From NCBI RefSeq assembly GCF_014642405.1, contig NZ_BMIN01000015.1, forward strand, positions 41,207 to 105,206: a stretch of 64,000 nt of DNA, written 5' to 3'. Each line of letters begins with the position of its first letter. Within the stretch, counting starts at the first letter, position 1. The DNA is from Pontibacillus salipaludis (GTDB lineage: Bacteria; Bacillota; Bacilli; Bacillales; BH030062). The position numbers and the translations under genes are program-made. Under the pieces are notes generated by a model. That model was not told where the DNA came from and searched no databases. It worked only from the letters and a program-made list of their open reading frames with translations. Below, piece by piece: positions 34,851 through 43,881 of the stretch.

Positions 34851-36135
34851 AACTCGCTTTTTCTTTTGGTTTCGATTTATAAATATCAATTCCGGCTTCG
34901 TGGAGCATCCATTCGATATGCACCCCGTAACCTGATGTCGGATCGTTCACAAATACATGGGTTACAGCTCCAACCACTTTTCCATCTTGAATGATAGGGC
35001 TGCCACTCATCCCTTGTACAATGCCTCCTGTAACCTTAAGCAACTTAGGATCCGTAATTTTAACAATCATTCCTTTCGTTGCAGGAAACTTTTGAGGTAC
35101 AGTACTTACAATTTCTACATCAAATTCTTCTACTTTTTCTCCTTCTAAAACCGTTAAGATCTTAGCTGGACCTTCTTTTACCTGATGTGATAAAGCTATT
35201 GGCATCGGCTTGTCACGCAAACCATTGTCGACTTGCTTGTCTAATTCACCAAATATCCCAAAGGGACTATTTCTCGTAATTGACCCAATTCGGTTTTCTT
35301 TAGCAGAAAATCGTGCATGCTTTTCTCCTGGTACCCCATTACTTCCTTTATCTATAGAGGTAACATTGGAACGTACAATAGTTCCTTCATGAATTTCGAT
35401 TGGCTTTCTTGTATCCATATCTGAAATCACATGACCTAAAGCGCCATACTTTTTCGAATCTGGATGGTAAAACGTCATCGTCCCTATTCCTGCAGCTGAA
35501 TCCCTTATATACAAACCTATACGGTATTTAGAATCTTTATGATCATATTTAGGTGTCAAATTGGTTTCGAATGTCTCATCGTTTCGTTTCATCGTTAGTT
35601 TTAACGCTTCTTTGTCTTCTCCGGCTTTTTTAACAAATGGAGCAACATCGCTCATCTGCTTAATGTCATTACCATTTATTTTAAGTAAGATATCTCCTAC
35701 TTTTATATTGGCATCTTCCCCGGGAGAAACTTTACCTGATGAAGTCTCCACTAAATGATGACCTACAATTAAAACTCCAAGTGTATGCAATTTCACACCA
35801 ATTGACTGACCACCTGGGATCACTTTAAAATCATCCAGAACATTCACATTTACTTTCTTAATTGGTAGTCCCGACACTTCATAAAGGACAGAACTCTCAC
35901 CAACTTCATTTCCAATTAGCGCGTTACCATCTTGACTGACGATCGTATCGCCTGCTTTTATTTTTGTTTCGGCTGATGCAAGTGTTGGAATAGTTCCTGG
36001 ATGTTGATCCTTAAAGATAGTCACCTGATCGGGGATCGAAAAATACGTTTGAACAGGTTTGAAAAACGGTACGCTAACAATAGCGACAAGGAGCAGGATA
36101 CCAAGTGTCTTGCGAAAAATTTCAGTTACTTTCAA
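34849..36135 (-). CDS. spoIVB: SpoIVB, intramembrane-signalling serine peptidase
   Basis: 428 residues from a TTG at 36135 with AAGGAG about 10 nt upstream; this length matches B. subtilis SpoIVB (about 425), whereas the ATG at 36174 has no ribosome site. One N-terminal membrane helix (about 10-30), a PDZ domain (about 95-185) and an S55 peptidase domain follow. The catalytic serine is in [20 protein letters not shown] and the histidine in [12 protein letters not shown]. Secreted from the forespore, it cleaves SpoIVFA and triggers pro-sigma-K processing. Confidence 0.95.
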   Translation of the reverse strand: MKVTEIFRKTLGILLLVAIVSVPFFKPVQTYFSIPDQVTIFKDQHPGTIPTLASAETKIKAGDTIVSQDGNALIGNEVGESSVLYEVSGLPIKKVNVNVLDDFKVIPGGQSIGVKLHTLGVLIVGHHLVETSSGKVSPGEDANIKVGDILLKINGNDIKQMSDVAPFVKKAGEDKEALKLTMKRNDETFETNLTPKYDHKDSKYRIGLYIRDSAAGIGTMTFYHPDSKKYGALGHVISDMDTRKPIEIHEGTIVRSNVTSIDKGSNGVPGEKHARFSAKENRIGSITRNSPFGIFGELDKQVDNGLRDKPMPIALSHQVKEGPAKILTVLEGEKVEEFDVEIVSTVPQKFPATKGMIVKITDPKLLKVTGGIVQGMSGSPIIQDGKVVGAVTHVFVNDPTSGYGVHIEWMLHEAGIDIYKSKPKEKAS

Positions 36136-36190
36136 ATAGTTCACTCTCCTTGCTCCCAACCCATTGCTTATCATTTTATTTCTGTACTTA

Positions 36191-36220
36191 TAATGTGGCC
36201 TTCAAGCCTCCGTTTTAAAC
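36191..36220 (-). promoter_or_regulatory. sigma-F promoter of spoIVB
   Basis: Minus-strand GTTTA (36220-36216), 15 nt, then GGCCACATTA (36200-36191) matches the sigma-F consensus GYWTA-N15-GGNNANANTR at every defined base. Start near 36185. SpoIVB is forespore-made, so this fits. A 0A-box core TGTCGAA also occurs at 36284-36290. Confidence 0.6.
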
Positions 36221-36341
36221 CCTGCAAACATGAGAAAAACAAGGCATTGTTTCCTGCATTTCATTACAGTTATAGGTATAGAATTCGACAAATCGACTTA
36301 AGTTATACGTATAAAGCTTTTGTTTATTATTCACGAAAAAT

Positions 36342-36373
36342 GCAAAAAAGAAAACTGCCGAATCGACAGTTTT
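36342..36373 (-). terminator. terminator of recN
   Basis: AAAACTGTCG/CGGCAGTTTT hairpin (36351-36373) followed by a T-rich tail on the minus strand. It overlaps the recN stop codon. Confidence 0.82.
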
Positions 36374-38105
36374 ATGCATGTTGCTTTTTAAATTTGTCAG
36401 CAAGATCGAGCAACTCGGTAGCATGATCTTTTGTAGTTTCCGTCATTTCTGCTCCACTAATCATGCGGCTTAGTTCTTCTACTTTATTTGGCGTATCTAA
36501 TTCTTCCACTACAGTGGTTGTCCTGTCATTTTCAACCTCTTTGCGTATATACAGATGCGTATCAGCCATTGCTGCGACTTGAGGCAAATGAGAAATACAT
36601 AACACTTGTGATGCAGCTGAAATGCCATGTATCTTTTCAGCTATCGACTGCGCGACTCGACCGCTCACTCCAGTATCAACCTCATCAAAAATCACACTCG
36701 TAACGCCCTGGTGCTTTGAGAATATTCGCTTTAAAGCAAGCATAATTCGAGATAACTCCCCGCCACTAGCTACCTTATGAATATCTTTCAATGGCTCGCC
36801 TGGGTTAGTCGTGATCATAAACTTGATAAGATCATATCCATTTGGTCCAATTTTAACTGATTTCCCATCTATAACTGGGTCCTGAGCTGATCCTTCAGAG
36901 CTCGAAAAATCCACTCCAAAAGCCGCTTTTTCTAGGTATAGATCTTTCAACTCTTCGTGAATTGCATTCGTTAACTGGATGGAAGCTTCTTTACGTACTT
37001 CATGCAGTTGTTTTGCTTCTAAAGCAACGTCTTCAGCCTTTTCATGGATAGATTGTTCCAATTTTGAAACGTGGGTATCTTTATTTTTAATTTGATCTAT
37101 TTCCTCTTCTACTGAAGCAGCGTATTCTAAAATGTCATTTACACTTTGTCCATACTTTTTCTTAAGGCGGTTAATTTCGTTTAATCTTGATTCAATTGAA
37201 TCAAGCTCTTCTTCACTAAATTCTAAACCATCAAGCTGATTGCGCACTCCATGCGCTAACTCTTCCACCATGTAATAGTGATTCGCTAATTCTTCAGCCT
37301 TTTTCGCAATTTCATCATCATAATCTCGGGCATTCTCAAGAGAGGATAAAGCAAGAGACAACCAATCCATTGCTTTTTGTTCGCCATATAAAGCATTGTA
37401 TCCATCATGAAGTCCCTTATATATCTTCTCATGGTTCATTAATTTATTACGCTGTTCCTCAAGTTCATCGTCTTCTCCTGGTTTTAAATTAGCCTGATCC
37501 AATTCATTGTATTGAAACTCTAGGAGATCAAGACGTTGCGCCATTTCTTGTTCGTTTTCACTTAATTCCTTATACCGTTTTTTTAAAGCGTCAAATTCTT
37601 TGTATAAGTCTAAGTAGTCGGATTTTGCTTGACCTATTTGGTTACGATCAAATAAATCCAGTAATTCTATATGTCGATCCACATCCATGAGGGATTGGGT
37701 CTCGTGCTGTGTATGTATATCAATTAGGGTTTGGCCAAATTCACGCAAAATAGCCAGCGTTACAAGCTTCCCGTTCACACGACAGATGCTCTTCCCGTTG
37801 GCACTGATGGTCCGATTTAATACAAGCATTCCATCGTCTGCTATATCTACACCAAATATTTCTGCCTTATGGTAAGCTTGGTGGCGATCATGGTCAACAT
37901 AAAACAGACCTTCAATCTCCGCCTTCTTCGTTCCATAACGAACAAATTCTGCTGATCCACGTCCACCAGTGAGCAACTGGATAGCATCAATAATGATGGA
38001 CTTCCCTGCTCCCGTCTCTCCGGTCAAAACAGTTAAACCCTCTTTAAATTGAACGGAAACTTCATCAATTATAGCAAAATCTTTAATGGATAATTCAGCT
38101 AACAC
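36372..38105 (-). CDS. recN: RecN, SMC-like DNA repair ATPase
   Basis: 577 residues, the usual length. Walker A GETGAGKS at about residue 29, a central coiled coil (about 150-370, rich in E, K, L), and C-terminal signature ASGGELSRIMLALK and Walker B TSVIFDEVDTGVSG. It acts early at double-strand breaks to gather DNA ends. The GTG start at 38105 has GAGGTG 7 nt upstream. It follows argR by 29 nt, as in B. subtilis. Confidence 0.97.
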   Translation of the reverse strand: MLAELSIKDFAIIDEVSVQFKEGLTVLTGETGAGKSIIIDAIQLLTGGRGSAEFVRYGTKKAEIEGLFYVDHDRHQAYHKAEIFGVDIADDGMLVLNRTISANGKSICRVNGKLVTLAILREFGQTLIDIHTQHETQSLMDVDRHIELLDLFDRNQIGQAKSDYLDLYKEFDALKKRYKELSENEQEMAQRLDLLEFQYNELDQANLKPGEDDELEEQRNKLMNHEKIYKGLHDGYNALYGEQKAMDWLSLALSSLENARDYDDEIAKKAEELANHYYMVEELAHGVRNQLDGLEFSEEELDSIESRLNEINRLKKKYGQSVNDILEYAASVEEEIDQIKNKDTHVSKLEQSIHEKAEDVALEAKQLHEVRKEASIQLTNAIHEELKDLYLEKAAFGVDFSSSEGSAQDPVIDGKSVKIGPNGYDLIKFMITTNPGEPLKDIHKVASGGELSRIMLALKRIFSKHQGVTSVIFDEVDTGVSGRVAQSIAEKIHGISAASQVLCISHLPQVAAMADTHLYIRKEVENDRTTTVVEELDTPNKVEELSRMISGAEMTETTKDHATELLDLADKFKKQHA

Positions 38106-38134
38106 AAGCTAGCACCTCAACTTTTCCAAAATGA

Positions 38135-38584
38135 TTAAAGCATATCAAGAAAACGATCTCGAATTTGTTTAGAGTCTTCTTCCGAGCGGCAAATAATTAA
38201 ACATGTATCATCTCCACAGATCGTTCCTAAAATCTCGTCCCAATCCAAGTTGTCCACGAGTGCTCCTACCGCATTCGCATTACCTGGCAGGGTCTTCATC
38301 ACTATAAAGTGACCTGCCGTATCAATACGCACAAATGCATCAATCATTAACCTCTTTAATTTCTCCAACGGATTAAAGCGCTGATCAGCAGGCAAGCTAT
38401 ACTTATAACGTCCATCAACCATAGGCACTTTTACTAAATGCAATTCTTTGATATCTCTTGATACGGTTGCCTGAGTCACGTTATACCCTAGGCTCTTCAA
38501 ACGATCAACGAGATCATCTTGTGTTTCAATATCATTCTCAGCGATTAGTTCCCTGATCTTAATATGTCGTTGCCCCTTATTCAT
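38135..38584 (-). CDS. argR: ArgR/AhrC arginine repressor
   Basis: 149 residues. The N-terminal winged helix (about 1-70) contains [17 protein letters not shown]. The C-terminal hexamerisation and arginine-binding domain includes [24 protein letters not shown] residues and [14 protein letters not shown]. It represses arginine synthesis and activates catabolism. GGGAG precedes the ATG. Upstream lies a terminator-like hairpin that separates it partly from tlyA. Confidence 0.96.
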   Translation of the reverse strand: MNKGQRHIKIRELIAENDIETQDDLVDRLKSLGYNVTQATVSRDIKELHLVKVPMVDGRYKYSLPADQRFNPLEKLKRLMIDAFVRIDTAGHFIVMKTLPGNANAVGALVDNLDWDEILGTICGDDTCLIICRSEEDSKQIRDRFLDML

Positions 38585-38666
38585 TCTATCTCCCTCTCTT
38601 CTTTCCCTGTTTCAGGAAGGATCAATCTTGAGTTCATAAGCGTCATTAACGCACCGTTAAAACCTT

Positions 38667-38698
38667 TAAAAAATGGGACCACAAAACGTAGCCCCATT
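38667..38698 (-). terminator. terminator-like hairpin between tlyA and argR
   Basis: An 11-bp stem with two G-U pairs (38672-38682 with 38688-38698), loop of five, then six T residues on the minus strand. It may attenuate read-through from the dxs-tlyA genes into argR-recN. Confidence 0.65.
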
Positions 38699-38717
38699 CG
38701 TTTAATCTATTCACAAA

Positions 38718-39530
38718 TTAATGGGCATCGTGGGCTTCACGTACAATCTGTTCTACATCAACATTTGGTTGAATCATACCCTCATTATTACCCTTCCATC
38801 GTAAATGAGCTAAAAACTCAATATTACCATCCCCTCCTGTAATCGGAGAATAGGTAACTTCTTCTACAATGTAACCTGTTTCAGCTGAAAACTGTAACAT
38901 GTCTGAGAGTACCATTTTATGAACCTTCGGATCACGTACGATGCCCTTTTTACCAACTTGCTCCCTACCTGCCTCGAACTGAGGTTTAATGAGAGCTACT
39001 ACATCTCCATCACTCTCAATTAAAGTCCCAAGAACAGGTAAAATTAATTTAAGTGAGATAAAAGATACATCAATTGAGGCAAAGTTTGGAATCCCCTTTG
39101 TTAAATCCTCCTGTGTAACGTAGCGAAAGTTTGTGCGTTCCATTACCGTAACCCGCTCATCGTTGCGTAAAGACCAGGCTAACTGATTATACCCTACATC
39201 AATAGCATAACTTTGTGTAGCTCCATTCTGTAAAGCACAATCCGTAAAGCCGCCTGTAGAGGAACCAATATCAATAAGGATTTTATTTTTTACAGTAAGG
39301 TTAAAACTTCGCAAAGCCTTTTCTAGCTTAAGCCCTCCCCTACTAACATAAGGAATGGCTTTCCCTTTTACCTGAATCGATATGGACTCATCCACTTTCA
39401 CTCCGGGTTTATCCAACTTTATCGTTTCAGAAAACACTAAACCTGCCATAATTGTTCGTTTTGCTTTCTCTCTTGTTTCAACTAAACCTCGTTCCACAAG
39501 AAGTGTATCAAGTCTAACTTTTTTGCTCAT
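38718..39530 (-). CDS. tlyA: TlyA-family rRNA 2'-O-methyltransferase (YqxC)
   Basis: 270 residues. An S4 RNA-binding domain (RLDTLLVERGLVETREKAKR) is followed by an FtsJ-like methyltransferase with the SAM motif LIDIGSSTGGFTDCAL (about residue 85) and the K-D-K-E type residues in ASIDVSFISLK and ALIKPQFEAGR. Homologues methylate rRNA; some were named haemolysins. The ATG at 39530 has AAAGGG 9 nt before it and lies 4 nt after the dxs stop; the longer frame to 39584 lies within dxs. Confidence 0.92.
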   Translation of the reverse strand: MSKKVRLDTLLVERGLVETREKAKRTIMAGLVFSETIKLDKPGVKVDESISIQVKGKAIPYVSRGGLKLEKALRSFNLTVKNKILIDIGSSTGGFTDCALQNGATQSYAIDVGYNQLAWSLRNDERVTVMERTNFRYVTQEDLTKGIPNFASIDVSFISLKLILPVLGTLIESDGDVVALIKPQFEAGREQVGKKGIVRDPKVHKMVLSDMLQFSAETGYIVEEVTYSPITGGDGNIEFLAHLRWKGNNEGMIQPNVDVEQIVREAHDAH

Positions 39531-39534
39531 TGCT

Positions 39535-41427
39535 TCAAGCCCTTTGCTTTTGTTCTGGTAGTATTTTTTTAATAGTGGATACAATATTTTCAGATGTAAG
39601 TCCGATTTCTTTGTAGAGTTCTTTCACACTACCGTGTTCAATGAAACGATCCGGTACACCCATACGGTGAATCACCTGATTATAATATTGTTCTTCCTCT
39701 GCAAACTCTAAAACACCACTGCCAAAGCCACCTTTTAAAACAGCTTCTTCAATAGTTAGAAGTGGCATCGATTGTTTCATCAAATCATGCAGCATAGCTT
39801 CATCCATTGGTTTAATAAAACGAGCGTTTACAACCTTAACAGAAACACCTTGTTTCTTTAGTTCTTCACTTGCTTTTAAAGCCATCGGAATGGTTGTTCC
39901 AAATGTAAGAATGGCTGCATCCGTACCTTCTTGCAAAACTTCCCATGATCCAATAGGGATTGTCTTGAGCTGCTCGTCCATTTCCACTCCAAGTCCATTT
40001 CCTCTAGGGTAACGGAGAGCGATAGGTCCATCATCATATTCAAAAGCTGTGTTAACCATATGTTGCCCTTCATTTTCATCTTTTGGCATCATAATCGTCA
40101 TATTTGGAAGGTGACGTAAAAAGGCAATGTCAAACACGCCCTGGTGTGTCTCACCATCTGCCCCAACTAACCCTGCACGGTCTATGCCAAACGTTACATT
40201 TAAGTTCTGACGACAAACATCATGTACTAATTGATCATAACCACGCTGCATAAACGTAGAGTATATGGCAAGGAATGGCTTCATCCCTTGTGTAGCTAAT
40301 CCAGCTGAAACGGTGGTAGCGTGTTGTTCTGCAATTCCAACATCAAATAAACGATCAGGAAACTCTTCCCCAAATTTCTCTAATTTAGAACCAAGAATCA
40401 TCGCTGGGGTGATCGCTGCAATACGGTTATCTGTACGAGCTTTCTTGCGAAGAGTCTCACTAATGACTTCACTCCATGCTGGAGGAGCATCTGTGGGCTT
40501 AATCTTTTCACCTGATTCGATTTTATATGGCCCAACACCATGCCACTTGTCCTTCTGGTCATTCTCAGCAGGATGATACCCTTTACCTTTCTGGGTCATC
40601 ACATGGACAATTACAGGCCCCTCTGTCTTCTTAGCATACTGTAAATTCTCCATCAGATCCTCGAAGTTATGACCATCAACTGGTCCATAATAAGTAAATC
40701 CAAGTTCTTCAAAGAACATTCCAGGTAGCATAAAGTATTTCATACTATCTTTTAAGCGCTCCGCTGCGTTAGCAAGCCTACCGCCCACTGCTGGAATTCG
40801 TTTCAATACCCATTCCAATTCATCTTTCACCCAGTGATATTTACTCGCACTTCTCATACGGCCAAGCACATTGTGAAGCGCACCTACATTTTGAGCAATA
40901 GACATTTCATTATCATTTAGAATGACTGTAACATTTTTCTTCTCATCACCGATGTGGTTTAAAGCTTCAAGAGCCATACCACCAGTGAGTGCACCGTCTC
41001 CGATAATCGGGAGAATAGAGTGGTCTTCACCTTTTAAATCACGAGCAATAGCCATCCCCATTGCCGCTGAAAGAGAAGTAGAGCTATGCCCTGTTTCCCA
41101 AACATCATGCTCACTTTCACATCGTTTTGGAAAACCGCATAACCCTTGATATTGACGTAATGTATCAAATTGGTCTGTGCGACCTGTGAGAATTTTATGA
41201 ATATAGGACTGATGACCAACGTCAAATAGGATTTTATCTTTAGGACTGTCATACAGTTTATGTAGGGCAAGGGTCAGCTCTACAACACCTAAATTCGCCC
41301 CTAAATGGCCACCGGTAACAGATAGTTTTTCAATAAGAAAATTGCGGACTGAGGCCGCTAATTTTTCCAAGTCTTCATTAGAATATTCTTTTAAGAAGGA
41401 TGGGTCCTTGATAGTATTAAGATCCAT
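39535..41427 (-). CDS. dxs: 1-deoxy-D-xylulose-5-phosphate synthase
   Basis: 630 residues. The thiamine-diphosphate motif [18 protein letters not shown]...NDNEMS (about 150-180), the transketolase catalytic histidine in [14 protein letters not shown], and the pyrimidine domain with [18 protein letters not shown] are clear. It condenses pyruvate and glyceraldehyde 3-phosphate in the MEP isoprenoid pathway. The neighbour ispA uses the pathway's products, but oapA and OLE RNA lie between them. AAGGCGAG lies about 10 nt before the ATG. Confidence 0.97.
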   Translation of the reverse strand: MDLNTIKDPSFLKEYSNEDLEKLAASVRNFLIEKLSVTGGHLGANLGVVELTLALHKLYDSPKDKILFDVGHQSYIHKILTGRTDQFDTLRQYQGLCGFPKRCESEHDVWETGHSSTSLSAAMGMAIARDLKGEDHSILPIIGDGALTGGMALEALNHIGDEKKNVTVILNDNEMSIAQNVGALHNVLGRMRSASKYHWVKDELEWVLKRIPAVGGRLANAAERLKDSMKYFMLPGMFFEELGFTYYGPVDGHNFEDLMENLQYAKKTEGPVIVHVMTQKGKGYHPAENDQKDKWHGVGPYKIESGEKIKPTDAPPAWSEVISETLRKKARTDNRIAAITPAMILGSKLEKFGEEFPDRLFDVGIAEQHATTVSAGLATQGMKPFLAIYSTFMQRGYDQLVHDVCRQNLNVTFGIDRAGLVGADGETHQGVFDIAFLRHLPNMTIMMPKDENEGQHMVNTAFEYDDGPIALRYPRGNGLGVEMDEQLKTIPIGSWEVLQEGTDAAILTFGTTIPMALKASEELKKQGVSVKVVNARFIKPMDEAMLHDLMKQSMPLLTIEEAVLKGGFGSGVLEFAEEEQYYNQVIHRMGVPDRFIEHGSVKELYKEIGLTSENIVSTIKKILPEQKQRA

Positions 41428-41446
41428 TCGGGATCACTCGCCTTCA

Positions 41447-42043
41447 TCATGATTTTCTAGAGGATTTTTTACCTCTTGGTAAAATGGTAATGTTTAATTT
41501 TCTTTCCACAAGTGAAATGACCCGCGCCGCAAAGAAAATTATATCGGTTGAAGCATGGATTGCAAAGTATTTACCAAGCGCCTTGCCTCCAACTGTCACT
41601 GCCGCCACAATGCTTGTGAAAATCACCGAGATAACCAAATTGGTAGTTGAGTCTTCGGAATGCCCAAGAATAAACGTTAGACGCAAAACAACCATTGTTG
41701 CAGCTGTACCACTTATAACGCCAGCAATATCTCCGATTACATCATTACAAAAGCTGGCAAAACGATCAGCGTTTCGAACAATAATAATCGCCTCTTTGGA
41801 ACCGTTTACTTTTTCAGCTGCCATTGCATGAAAAGGGACTTCGTCTGCAGCTGTTGCCGCTATGCCTAGCATATCAAAGAATACTCCGATTGATACAATA
41901 ACGAAAACGATAATGATCCCTAACAGATAGTAAACGTCATCTAATATATAATTAGAGATAACTGTAAAAATAGCCGCTAACACAAAAGTGATAACGGCGA
42001 TCCCCAAGCTAAATTTTAAAGAATTTTTTAGTTGTGTCTTCAT
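41447..42043 (-). CDS. oapA: OapA, OLE RNA-associated membrane protein
   Basis: 198 residues with four transmembrane helices (about 8-30, 34-58, 100-126, 130-152) and a strongly basic C-terminus (LPRGKKSSRKS), consistent with an RNA-contacting membrane protein. Known OapA is encoded directly next to OLE RNA between ispA and dxs in Bacillus halodurans and relatives, binds OLE RNA and draws it to the membrane. Here it is 19 nt upstream of dxs and about 40 nt downstream of the OLE RNA, same strand. AGAGGT lies 6 nt before the ATG. The identification rests on both context and topology. Confidence 0.88.
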   Translation of the reverse strand: MKTQLKNSLKFSLGIAVITFVLAAIFTVISNYILDDVYYLLGIIIVFVIVSIGVFFDMLGIAATAADEVPFHAMAAEKVNGSKEAIIIVRNADRFASFCNDVIGDIAGVISGTAATMVVLRLTFILGHSEDSTTNLVISVIFTSIVAAVTVGGKALGKYFAIHASTDIIFFAARVISLVERKLNITILPRGKKSSRKS

Positions 42044-42084
42044 GGATTAACCTCTATATTTTAAATTCATTCATTAAATATGTA

Positions 42085-42694
42085 TGAAAATCAGGATGGT
42101 CACCTAAAAGATAAAAACTGCGGCTTAGGTCCAGTAGGTTTTCCCAAGCGAGTACCATGTGTTGCCACATCGGCGGTTCCCCTTTAAACTCACCTTAGCA
42201 CCGTCACCGATTACTAGACTGGATTGCCACTTAGTCCGCACTATAATCCCTTTTAGGTGTCATGGAACAGTCTAGGAGATTTCCTCGGCAGCCTTTAGCC
42301 GCTCCTTAGCCTCTTTTGCAGCGCTGATTTCATATGGTCGGGTAAGCGATCGAATAGTGGCCATCTATCTCTCACTCAAAAGCCATAATCCCCTCAGAGC
42401 CACTCAAGGCAGGCTACGCTGTGGACCGTTCTTCCCAAAACAATCTCACAGGTTCATACCCCATTTCATAGCAGACGTTTGAGAACAGCCTCCTACAAAT
42501 ATGGGCCTCCGCGGAAGCAGGGTCAACGCCCACATGCCATTGTGGATCGCCCCGCAACCTTAACTCCCAGCATCGACCCAAGGCTGGGCGCCTCAAGCCA
42601 ACACAAGGAACTTCATCGATGTGCCCTTTGGCGGATTTTTAGGCCCGCCTTCAGGAACGGAGGGCCGACTAGAATACTGCACCATCCTGTTTGT
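42085..42694 (-). ncRNA. ole: OLE RNA (ornate, large, extremophilic)
   Basis: About 610 nt of GC-rich noncoding sequence with many short dyads, between ispA and oapA. The two ends pair: minus-strand CAGGATGGT (42689-42681) with ACCATCCTG (42100-42092), a perfect 9-bp closing helix that gives a core of 598 nt, close to the roughly 610 nt of B. halodurans OLE. Near the 5' end a hairpin GGCCCTCC/GGCGGGCC (42666-42642) is visible. The predicted start from the upstream promoter (about 42694) falls 5 nt before the closing helix. Known OLE RNA forms a membrane ribonucleoprotein with OapA and helps cells tolerate alcohols, cold and other stresses. Reading frames inside it are not credible genes. Confidence 0.9.
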
Positions 42695-42700
42695 AATACT

Positions 42701-42729
42701 AATATATCACAATCATTAAAATCCCTCAA
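42701..42729 (-). promoter_or_regulatory. promoter of OLE RNA
   Basis: Minus-strand -35 TTGAGG (42729-42724), 17 bp, then an extended -10 TGATATATT with TATATT at 42706-42701. The predicted start, about 42694, coincides with the 5' end of the OLE structure. It lies 18 nt after the ispA stop, so OLE and oapA can be expressed independently of the upstream operon. Confidence 0.7.
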
Positions 42730-42746
42730 TCCACATGCGCTGACAA

Positions 42747-43631
42747 TTAATTCTTTCTATCACTGATAAAGTCAATTAGATCTTCCAACAGTGTGCTTTC
42801 GACGCCTGCCTCTTTCAAGGCCATTCTTGCTTTTTCAGCATATTGGTTCTTATGCTCAATGGCACCTTCTAAGCCTAACAACTGGGGATATGTACTTTTA
42901 TTGTTTGTCACATCACTACCGACAGGCTTCCCAATTTCACCTTCTTCTCCAACCACATCTAAAATATCGTCTTGAACTTGGAAAAGTAACCCGATATATT
43001 TCGCATAGGATTCAATGTGATGTAACTGAGAAGAATCAGCACCACCAATAAACGCACCAGCTACTGCTGAAAAACGAATTAATTCACCAGTTTTATGTCT
43101 GTGAATGGCTTCAAGACCTTCAAGGGTAAGAGTCTGGCCCTCAGCCTCCATATCAAGCATTTGACCTGCGACCATCCCCTCAGCACCACTTGCTTTTGAG
43201 AGTTCTCGGGTTAGAAATACTTTCTCACGATCCGTAAGATGGTCGTTAGATGTCACAACATGAAAAGCTGCTGTTAGTAAACCATCACCAGCTAAAATAG
43301 CTGTTGCTTCGTCAAATTGAACATGATTCGTAGGCTTCCCTCTTCTTACATCGTCATCATCCATGGCAGGTAAATCATCATGAATCAATGAATAGGTATG
43401 GATCATTTCCACCGCACAAGCAGGAGCAATGGCTCGATTTTCGTCTCCACCAAATGCTTCATTTGCAGCTAACAATAAAACAGGTCGGATCCTCTTCCCA
43501 CCCGCTTCAATGGAGTACATTATGGAATTTCTTAACGTCTCAGGGATTTGCATAGAGTAGATCTGTTGTTCCATTTGCTGGTTCAACAGCGAACGTTTTT
43601 CTTCTAAGAAGGATCCTAGTGTTTGATTCAC
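42747..43631 (-). CDS. ispA: farnesyl diphosphate synthase (geranyltranstransferase)
   Basis: 294 residues. The first aspartate-rich motif is LIHDDLPAMDDDDVRRG and the second is QVQDDILDVVG, both magnesium-diphosphate sites of trans-prenyltransferases. GGKRIRP near the N-terminus binds the isopentenyl diphosphate. The start is GTG at 43631, 1 nt after the xseB stop, with GGAGG 9 nt upstream; the frame to 43679 overlaps xseB. It makes C15 diphosphate from MEP-pathway products. Confidence 0.95.
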   Translation of the reverse strand: MNQTLGSFLEEKRSLLNQQMEQQIYSMQIPETLRNSIMYSIEAGGKRIRPVLLLAANEAFGGDENRAIAPACAVEMIHTYSLIHDDLPAMDDDDVRRGKPTNHVQFDEATAILAGDGLLTAAFHVVTSNDHLTDREKVFLTRELSKASGAEGMVAGQMLDMEAEGQTLTLEGLEAIHRHKTGELIRFSAVAGAFIGGADSSQLHHIESYAKYIGLLFQVQDDILDVVGEEGEIGKPVGSDVTNNKSTYPQLLGLEGAIEHKNQYAEKARMALKEAGVESTLLEDLIDFISDRKN

Positions 43632-43632
43632 C

Positions 43633-43881
43633 TTATTCTTCCTCCTCAACTGAGAAAGACTCAAATTCACCCTGATCATTCATAATTTGTTGCATCTGCT
43701 TTTCGACATTATTAAGTTTGTCATTACAAACCTTAGAAAGTTTCATACCATCCTGATAATAAGTAATGGCTTTCTCTAAAGGGACATCTCCCTCTTCTAA
43801 CTTCTCAACGATTTGCTCAAGCTGCTTCATAGCTTCTTCAAAACTCATTTCTTCTTGGTTCACTTGGTCTTTTTCACTCAT
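43633..43881 (-). CDS. xseB: exodeoxyribonuclease VII small subunit
   Basis: 82 residues with the family core [27 protein letters not shown] and [12 protein letters not shown]; forms an antiparallel helical hairpin. The C-terminus is very acidic (ESFSVEEEE), as in salt-adapted relatives. AAGGAGGAAGAAC precedes the ATG. It overlaps xseA by 8 nt and is 1 nt from ispA. Confidence 0.96.
   Translation of the reverse strand: MSEKDQVNQEEMSFEEAMKQLEQIVEKLEEGDVPLEKAITYYQDGMKLSKVCNDKLNNVEKQMQQIMNDQGEFESFSVEEEE

Noticed and set aside
42414..42766. Two frames of 60 and 95 codons in the ispA-oapA gap
   Set aside because: They fall within the OLE RNA, have no ribosome sites and show no protein-like composition.
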